Below, in pieces: positions 42,347-48,149 of a DNA stretch of 48,149 nt. The DNA lies in the NCBI RefSeq assembly GCF_016793225.1, contig NZ_JAEUMN010000042.1:1-48149 (forward strand), read 5' to 3'. The position numbers and the translations under genes were made by a program. This DNA is from Phenylobacterium sp. GTDB lineage: Bacteria > Pseudomonadota > Alphaproteobacteria > Caulobacterales > Caulobacteraceae. The notes beneath the pieces were generated by a model. It did not search any database. It was not told the DNA's origin and saw only the letters and a program-made list of their open reading frames with translations. The number at the start of each line of letters is the position of its first letter. The stretch's first letter is position 1.

Positions 42347-42885
42347 AACGCTATGCGGCGCTGCTGCGCGCGGTGAACGTGGGCGGCCGCAAGGTCGCCA
42401 TGGCCGAGCTGCGGCGCGTGGCGGAAGCAGCGGGCTTCGAGAGGCCCCAGACGCTGCTCGCCTCCGGCAACCTCATCTTCGGGACGGACCTCCCCAAGGC
42501 CGCCGCGGAGAAGCGCCTGGAGGCCGAGATCGAGGGGGCCTTCAAGCTGTTCTCCGACGTCCTGGTGCGCGACCTCGCCGACCTGGAGGCGGTGGCGGCC
42601 GCGAATCCGTTCCCGGCCGAGGCGAAGACGGAGCCCAACCGCCTGATGGCCATGTTCCTCTCGGGCGAGCCGCAGGCCGGCCTGGAGACGCTGGAGTCGG
42701 CCTGCGTGGCCGGCGAATCGGTGCGGCCAGGGCCCGGCTGCCTCTACATCTTCTTCCCGGCGGGGGCGGGGACCTCGAAGCTCGCCAACGCCGTCATCGA
42801 GCGGCGGCTGAAGGTGCGCGGCACGATGCGCAACTGGAACACGGTGGGCAACCTGCTGGCGGCGCTCGAAGGGACGCCGTCTTGA
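42343..42885 (+). CDS. DUF1697 domain protein
   Basis: 180 residues, MKRYAALLRAVNVGGRKVAM start, QTLLASGNLIFGT, and a C-terminal RNWNTVGNLLAAL: the standard DUF1697 layout. The family has no established biochemical activity. It is coupled by a 4-nt overlap to the GST gene. Confidence 0.9.
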   Translation: MKRYAALLRAVNVGGRKVAMAELRRVAEAAGFERPQTLLASGNLIFGTDLPKAAAEKRLEAEIEGAFKLFSDVLVRDLADLEAVAAANPFPAEAKTEPNRLMAMFLSGEPQAGLETLESACVAGESVRPGPGCLYIFFPAGAGTSKLANAVIERRLKVRGTMRNWNTVGNLLAALEGTPS

Positions 42886-42977
42886 CGCTGCGTCGGCTGG
42901 CGGCGCGCGGAATGGCGCCGTAAGCTCGGTATGTCGGGGGAAAGAGGGGCGGAGATGGGCTGGATCGCAGCCATCGC

Positions 42978-45704
42978 ATGGGTGACGACGCGGTGAACGC
43001 GTCGCCGCCGCTCAAGTCCATTCGGCCCGCGATCTCGGCCAAGCCGGCGGTCGACACCGGCCGCGCGCTGTTCTGGCGGCTGATCTGGATCTATTCGGTC
43101 GCCACCCTGATCGCGGTGTCGGTGACGCTGCTCCTGGGCCTGCTCGGCCTGGAGTTCACCCTCCGCCAGTGGCTGATCTTCTGGATGGCGGTGCCGTTCG
43201 GAGTCGTCTTCTTCACGTCGCTGGACTTCTGGGTGATCGGCCGCCAGGTGCGGCCTCTGTCGCCGGTCCTGAGCGCGCTGGACCGCGGCGAGAAGCCGTC
43301 GGAGCAGCAGATCGCGGGCGCGCTGGTGCGGGCGCTCAACATGCCGCAGCTCTCGGCGGTGCGGGTGATCACGCTGCACGGACCGGCCGCGACGCTGTCG
43401 CTGATCGGGGTGATCTTCACCCTCAACACCTTCTTCGACGCCGGCATCGACATCTGGCAGCTGATCGCGCTCGCCACCATGATCTTCGTCTTCGCCTCGC
43501 CGGCGCATGCGATCTTCGAGTTCTTCGCCGTTTCCAAGGCGATCGAGCCGATCGCCATCCGGCTGTCCCGGCTCCTCGACGGCCCGATCCCGCCCGAGCA
43601 GGCGAAGGACCTCATCTCGGTGCCGCTGCGCAACAAGGTGCTGTTCCTGGCGATCTTCGTGTCGTCGCTGCCCCTCGTGTTCAGCGCGGTGTCGTTCCAG
43701 TTCAAGTTCGACCGGGTCCTGCAGGCCCACGGCTTCGTCGTGCCGGCGGACGAGGTGCTGGCCAGCTACATCTGGGCGTTCGGCGTCGTGCTGGTCTCCA
43801 TCACCGGCGCCATCTCGATGGCGATCCTGACGGCGCGTGAGGTGTCGAACTCGGCGGCGCGGCTCGTGGAGGCGATGCGCCAGGTGGAGAGCGGCCGGCT
43901 GGACGAGGCCGAGCTCGAGGTGCTGACCACGGACGAGTACGCCGACATCAACCGCGGCTTCGGCCTGATGCTGGACAGCCTGCGGGAAGAGCAGCGGCTG
44001 CTGGAGGTGACCCAGGACCTGGCCGGCGAGCTCCTGCTGGAGGCGCTGATCGGCCGGATCATGACGGCGACGACCGAACTGCTGAACGCCGAGCGGGCCT
44101 CGCTGTTCGTCTACGACGAGAAGAGCGACGAGCTGTTCAGCCTGTACGCGGACGGGCTCGAGAAGGTGCAGATCCGGGTGCCCACCAGCGCCGGGATCGC
44201 GGGCGCGGTGTTCACGACCGGCAAGACCGAGAACATCACCGACCCGTACGCCGACCCCCGGTTCAACCAGGACGTGGACCGGCGGACGGGCTTCCGCACG
44301 CGCTCGATCCTGTGCGTCCCGATCACCAACAAGGCCGGCGCCCGCATCGGCGTGGCCCAGGCGCTGAACAAGAAGGGCGGGACGTTCACCAGCAAGGACG
44401 AGTCGCGGATGAAGGCGTTCGCGGCGCAGATCGCGGTGAGCCTGGAGAACGCCAAGCTCTTCGACGACGTCCTGTCGATCAAGAACTACAACGAAAGCAT
44501 CCTGCAGAGCACGTCGAACGGGATCGTGACGGTCGATTCGGAGGCCAAGGTGGTCACCGCCAACGAGGCGGCCCTGGCCCTCCTGGGCCTGGCGCGGGAG
44601 GCCGTGCTGGAGCGGCCGTCCTGGGAACTGTTCACCGGCGACAACCACTGGATCTCGGAGAACCTGGCCAAGACCCTGGCGACAGGCGAGACGCACCTGG
44701 CGGTGGACGCCGAGCTGACGCGGGGCGCCGGCGGCGGCAAGGCCTCGGTGAACCTGACCACCCTGCCGCTGCTGGATTCCAGCCAGGACCAGATCGGCTC
44801 GATGATCGTGCTGGAGGACATCACCGAGGAGAAGCGCGTCCGCTCGACCATGAGCCGCTACATGTCGAAGGAGGTGGCCGACCAGCTGCTGTCGGCCGGC
44901 GAGCTGGAATTGGGCGGCACCGAGCAGAAGGTGACGGTGATGTTCTCGGACATCCGCCGCTTCACCTCGATCGCCGAGGCGCTCGGCCCGCGGGACACGG
45001 TGAGCCTGCTGAACGAGTACTTCACCGAGATGGTCGACGTGATCTTCCAGCACGGCGGCATCCTCGACAAATACATGGGCGACGGGATCATGGCCCTGTT
45101 CGGCGCCCCGATCGTCGGGCCCAACGACGCCGACAACGCCGTGGCCGCCGCCGACGACATGATGGCGCGGCTGGCCGAGCTGAACCGGCGGCGGGCGGCG
45201 GCGGGGCAGGAGGCCCTGGCCATCGGGATCGGCTTCTCCAGCGGCCCCACGGTGGTGGGCAACATCGGCTCTTCGCGGCGCCTGGACTACACGGTGATCG
45301 GCGACACGGTGAACCTGGCCTCGCGCCTGGAAGGGACGACCAAGCAGTACGGCGCCGGGATCCTGCTGTCCGAGTTCACCGTCCGCGACCTGCAGAAGCC
45401 GGCGACGCTGCGCGAGCTGGACCTGATCCGGGTGAAGGGCAAGGACCGGCCCGTAGCGGTCTACGAGTCCCTGGGCTACCGGTCAGGCGAGCCCAAGCTG
45501 GGCGAGCTTCTCGAGTTGCATGCGGTGGGCCTGAAGGCCTACCGGACGCGGGACTGGCGTGCGGCCGAGGCGGCGTTCAAGGCGGCGCTCAAGGTCTATC
45601 CGGACGATGGCCCGGCGCGGGTCTATCTGGACCGCTGCCGCCTGCTGGCGACGGCGCCGCCGCCGAAGGACTGGGACGGGGTCTGGAACCTGACCGAGAA
45701 GTAG
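42978..45704 (+). CDS. Membrane-anchored adenylate/guanylate cyclase with HAMP-like, GAF and PAS domains
   Basis: 908 residues. Two N-terminal spans (about 32-75) and further spans near 130-185 and 215-285 form a membrane sensor, then a HAMP-like linker, a GAF domain (about 355-505), a PAS domain (about 515-620) and a class III cyclase domain (about 640-830). Catalytic residues are present: metal Asp in VMFSDIRRFTS and MGDGIMALFG, and the NLASRLEG Asn/Arg. A TPR-like tail (YRTRDWRAAEAAFKAALKVY) ends the protein, a frequent C-terminus in bacterial cyclases of this type. It makes cAMP or cGMP in response to a membrane and small-ligand signal; the ligand is unknown. It is separated by 92 nt from the DUF1697 gene. 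Confidence 0.92.
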   Translation: MGDDAVNASPPLKSIRPAISAKPAVDTGRALFWRLIWIYSVATLIAVSVTLLLGLLGLEFTLRQWLIFWMAVPFGVVFFTSLDFWVIGRQVRPLSPVLSALDRGEKPSEQQIAGALVRALNMPQLSAVRVITLHGPAATLSLIGVIFTLNTFFDAGIDIWQLIALATMIFVFASPAHAIFEFFAVSKAIEPIAIRLSRLLDGPIPPEQAKDLISVPLRNKVLFLAIFVSSLPLVFSAVSFQFKFDRVLQAHGFVVPADEVLASYIWAFGVVLVSITGAISMAILTAREVSNSAARLVEAMRQVESGRLDEAELEVLTTDEYADINRGFGLMLDSLREEQRLLEVTQDLAGELLLEALIGRIMTATTELLNAERASLFVYDEKSDELFSLYADGLEKVQIRVPTSAGIAGAVFTTGKTENITDPYADPRFNQDVDRRTGFRTRSILCVPITNKAGARIGVAQALNKKGGTFTSKDESRMKAFAAQIAVSLENAKLFDDVLSIKNYNESILQSTSNGIVTVDSEAKVVTANEAALALLGLAREAVLERPSWELFTGDNHWISENLAKTLATGETHLAVDAELTRGAGGGKASVNLTTLPLLDSSQDQIGSMIVLEDITEEKRVRSTMSRYMSKEVADQLLSAGELELGGTEQKVTVMFSDIRRFTSIAEALGPRDTVSLLNEYFTEMVDVIFQHGGILDKYMGDGIMALFGAPIVGPNDADNAVAAADDMMARLAELNRRRAAAGQEALAIGIGFSSGPTVVGNIGSSRRLDYTVIGDTVNLASRLEGTTKQYGAGILLSEFTVRDLQKPATLRELDLIRVKGKDRPVAVYESLGYRSGEPKLGELLELHAVGLKAYRTRDWRAAEAAFKAALKVYPDDGPARVYLDRCRLLATAPPPKDWDGVWNLTEK

Positions 45705-45726
45705 GCGAGGGCAGGGGTCCGCGCGG

Positions 45727-46098
45727 CTACCGGAACGCCACGCGGAGCTTGGCGCCGAGGAAGCGGCCGGTGTCGTCGTAGCCGCGGGCGCCGGCGATGC
45801 CGTACTTCTCGGCGCCGGGCTTCAGGCCGCAGAGGAAACCCAGGGACCCCATCACGTCGTCGTCGGCCGAGAGCTTCGCGTCGACGGCTGTCTGCGCCAC
45901 GCCGGGGATGCGGACGGGCCGCTCGCCGGCATAGCGCGGCGCGAAGGCCGGTTGGGACTGGAGCTGGCCGGGGGGCGCGGCGCGGGTCGCGGCGATCAGG
46001 GCGCCGGCCTGCGGGGACAGGGTCTCGGCGTCGGCGTCCGTCGCGGCGGCGACGGCCATGGCTGCGGCTGCGGCCAGGATGATGACGATCAGCTTCAT
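45727..46098 (-). CDS. Small exported protein, unknown function
   Basis: 123 residues. Clear signal peptide (LIVIILAAAAAMAVAAATDADA), then a mature part of about 98 residues containing one Cys (FLCGLKPG) and ending GRFLGAKLRVAFR, a pattern suggesting a small beta-structured periplasmic protein. I recognise no family. It is convergent with the cyclase (22-bp gap) and 101 nt downstream of the deacylase on the same strand. Confidence 0.75.
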   Translation of the reverse strand: MKLIVIILAAAAAMAVAAATDADAETLSPQAGALIAATRAAPPGQLQSQPAFAPRYAGERPVRIPGVAQTAVDAKLSADDDVMGSLGFLCGLKPGAEKYGIAGARGYDDTGRFLGAKLRVAFR

Positions 46099-46199
46099 GC
46101 GGGCGGGCTCCTCGAGGGCCTCGGAGGCGACCCTCGCCTATAGGTACGCAGGACGCAACGTCAGGATGCGGCCTGGGAGCCTGCGAAAACGCAGAGCCG

Positions 46200-47960
46200 C
46201 TATTCCGCCGCCATGGGCAGGATCACCGCCTCGCGCCCGCCGCGGACGAGGCCGCCGGGCAGCGCGCCGGTGTGCTCGCCGTCCTGGAAGGTCACCTGGC
46301 CCGACTTGATCGTATAGCGGTAGCCTTCGGCCTTCTGGACCAGGCGGCGGCCGCCCGCCGGCAGGTCGTGGACGGCGACCGGCCGGTCGAGGTTGAGCGC
46401 CTCGAAGTCGATAATGTTCAGGTCCGCCAGCAGGCCGGGCTTGAGCTGCCCGCGGTCGTTGAGGCCGTAGGCGCGCGCCGTGTCGCTGGTGAGTTTCCGC
46501 ACGAGGAACTCCAGCGGGAAGCGGTCGCCCTTCACCCGGTCGCGGGCCCAGTAGCTGAGGATGAAGGTGGGCATGCCGGCGTCGGCGATGACGCCGCAGT
46601 GTGCGCCGCCGTCGGAGAGCCCGAACAGCACGTTCGGGTGCTGCATGTTCTTGCGGAAGAAGTCGAAGTTGTAGGTCACGTAGCCGCCGAGCGGCTGGTA
46701 GAAGAGCTCGCGCCCGCCGTCGCGGAGCAGCAGGTCGTACATCATGTGGAGCGGGGGCACGCCGGCGGCCTGGGCCAGGCCCGCCACCGACTGCTCGCGG
46801 TCGGGTTCGTAGTTGGGCCGCTCGCCCAGCGGGAAGATCCGCCACAGGAGGCTGCCGCCGAAGGCCACCGCGAGGTCGCCGGCCTGGCCGTCGCCGATGG
46901 CGGCGCGGATCAGCGGGCTGTCCTCGGAGAGCAGCGCGGCGCGGATCTCGGGCGTCCGCATCAGCGCCAGGCGCTCTTCGAGCGAGGCGTCGGCCAGCTT
47001 CGCCTTCCAGGTCGGCGAAGCCATGAACACGTGGAAGCTGGAGGTCAGGCCGTGCAGGATGCCCGTGGGGCGGCCGGCGATCTGCGGCCGAATGTCCATG
47101 CCGTGCTTCCGGCTCTCCTCGGCGATGTTGTACATCTTGTCGCCTTCGTAGGCGCCGGCCGAGGTGGCCACGAGGGTGACGGGCAGCTTGGTCTCGGCCG
47201 CGAAGCCCTTGACCCACATCCACTCATCGTCGTCACCCAGGTGGTCCGAGACCATCTCGAAGACGCCGTGGCGCAGGCCCTTCATGGACATGCCGAGCGC
47301 CAGCATCTCGTCCGAGCCGGCGAAGGTGCCGGGCATGTGCACGCCCTTGAGGTCCTTGTGCAGCAGGGTCCGGCTGGTGGAGAAGCCCAGCGCGCCGGCC
47401 TCGACCCCCTCGCGCACGATGGCCGCCATCTGGGCGATCTCGTCGGCGTTCGGCTGGTAGTCGGTGTTGCAGCGCTCGCCCAGGACGTAGGCCCGGACGG
47501 ACGCGTGGGGCACGTGCGTGCCCACGTCGATCGCGCGCGGCTTGGCCTCAAGCGCGTCGAGGTATTCGGGGAAGCTCTCCCACTTCCAGTCGATCCCCTC
47601 GGCCAGGGCCGAGCCGGGGATGTCCTCGACGCCTTCCATCAGCTCGATCAGGAAGTTCTCCTGGCCGGGCCGGACGGGCGCGAAGCCCACGCCGCAGTTG
47701 CCCATGATGGCGGTGGTCACGCCGTGCCAGGACGACGGCGCCATCACCGGGTCCCAGGTGGCCTGGCCGTCGTAGTGGGTGTGGATGTCGACCCAGCCGG
47801 GGGTGACGGTCAGGCCCGTGGCGTCGATCTCGCGCTTCGCGGCGCCCTCGACCTTGCCGACCTCGACGATGCGGTCGCCCTGGATGGCGATGTCCCCCTG
47901 GAAGGCCGGCGCGCCGGTCCCGTCCACGATGGTCCCGTTACGGATGATCAGATCCCGCAT
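46200..47960 (-). CDS. N-acyl-D-amino-acid deacylase / D-aminoacylase-type amidohydrolase
   Basis: 586 residues of the metal-dependent amidohydrolase superfamily. DLIIRNGTIVDGTGAPAFQG opens the urease-type beta domain; PGWVDIHTHYDGQATWDP supplies the metal His pair; GNCGVGFAPVRPG and EGVEDIPGSALAEGIDWKWE are characteristic of this group. It likely hydrolyses an N-acyl or amide bond of a D-amino acid or related compound; this subgroup has many untested members. The gene has its own upstream region bordered by a REP-like repeat on the right. Confidence 0.9.
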   Translation of the reverse strand: MRDLIIRNGTIVDGTGAPAFQGDIAIQGDRIVEVGKVEGAAKREIDATGLTVTPGWVDIHTHYDGQATWDPVMAPSSWHGVTTAIMGNCGVGFAPVRPGQENFLIELMEGVEDIPGSALAEGIDWKWESFPEYLDALEAKPRAIDVGTHVPHASVRAYVLGERCNTDYQPNADEIAQMAAIVREGVEAGALGFSTSRTLLHKDLKGVHMPGTFAGSDEMLALGMSMKGLRHGVFEMVSDHLGDDDEWMWVKGFAAETKLPVTLVATSAGAYEGDKMYNIAEESRKHGMDIRPQIAGRPTGILHGLTSSFHVFMASPTWKAKLADASLEERLALMRTPEIRAALLSEDSPLIRAAIGDGQAGDLAVAFGGSLLWRIFPLGERPNYEPDREQSVAGLAQAAGVPPLHMMYDLLLRDGGRELFYQPLGGYVTYNFDFFRKNMQHPNVLFGLSDGGAHCGVIADAGMPTFILSYWARDRVKGDRFPLEFLVRKLTSDTARAYGLNDRGQLKPGLLADLNIIDFEALNLDRPVAVHDLPAGGRRLVQKAEGYRYTIKSGQVTFQDGEHTGALPGGLVRGGREAVILPMAAE

Positions 47961-48087
47961 GGCCGTCCTCCCGCATCACATGTTCTGCGAAGGACGATAC
48001 CCCGGCGCCGCTGGGGAAGTGAAACGGGTTTTAGGTCGCGAGGCGGCGTGTTGCGGCAGGGGCCCTGCCGGCCACCCCCTCCCCGCC

Positions 48088-48125
48088 GGCGCGCTGCGCC
48101 GTCGGACCTCCCCCAAGGGGGGAGG
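48088..48125. repeat. REP-like double hairpin (copy C)
   Basis: GGCGC-GCT-GCGCC (48088-48100) then CCTCCCCC-AA-GGGGGGAGG (48107-48125). Same design as the copy at 40190: a small GC hairpin followed by a pyrimidine/purine hairpin. GCTCCCCCT at the window's end suggests a further unit beyond the edge. Confidence 0.8.
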
Positions 48126-48149
48126 ATCTTTCGAGACGATGCTCCCCCT

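Noticed and set aside
42744-45053. 769-codon minus-strand frame opposite the cyclase
   Set aside because: Shadow composition; the cyclase, GAF and PAS motifs are on the plus strand.

Overview
This is a very GC-rich alphaproteobacterial chromosome segment, almost certainly from the Caulobacterales (Caulobacter/Phenylobacterium-like). The main reasons are the divergent flgF-flgG-flgA-flgH / fliL-fliM block with a sigma-54 promoter and TTAA-rich (CtrA-type) sites between the two arms, the neighbouring xseB-ispA-dxs run, an alphaproteobacterial LexA box (GAAC-N7-GAAC), and dispersed palindromes of a kind common between genes in this group. Organism assignment is from recognition of gene order and families, not from a search. 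I see about 45 protein genes, no tRNA or rRNA, no CRISPR array and no transposon.

Layout. 1-9.8 kb: a cut-off exported protein; an exported caspase/SUMF1 fusion; a two-gene DNA-repair operon (radical SAM plus UdgX) behind a perfect LexA box; two composite palindromes; an MFS/TetR pair behind a VWA (CoxE-like) gene; and a divergent MSOX-type FAD oxidase. 9.8-13 kb: aldo/keto reductase, LysR regulator, a serine-recombinase-like protein lacking its catalytic residues, and a GNAT. 13-18.5 kb: a co-directional run of histone-deacetylase-like amidohydrolase, histidine phosphatase, xseB, ispA, dxs and a TesB-like thioesterase; ispA and dxs feed isoprenoid synthesis. 18.5-27.9 kb: flagellar genes. 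flgFGAH (rod, P-ring chaperone, L-ring) run leftward. fliL, fliM, a bitopic DUF6468-type protein (probable PflI, flagellum positioning), a MotE-like coiled-coil protein and a 974-residue TPR protein run rightward with overlapping or nearly abutting ends. 27.2-31 kb: an exported alpha/beta hydrolase whose frame runs on antisense through the TPR gene, a P1-family (DmpA-like) peptidase and a four-helix membrane protein.

31-40.2 kb is the most unusual part. A leftward gene set encodes an exported FecR-domain protein with a long Gly/Asn repeat tail, a CHASE2 hybrid-like histidine kinase with a degenerate receiver, a single-domain response regulator, and two tandem AMP-forming ligases. An outer-membrane TpsB (FhaC/ShlB-type) transporter is transcribed divergently from the FecR gene. 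No conventional TpsA substrate is present in the window. This looks like an envelope-sensing/secretion locus, and its logic is the best candidate here for something undescribed.

40.2-48.1 kb: an MFS transporter, a GST/DUF1697 pair, a membrane-anchored HAMP-GAF-PAS adenylate cyclase, a small exported protein, an N-acyl-D-amino-acid deacylase-type amidohydrolase, and a terminal REP-like repeat.
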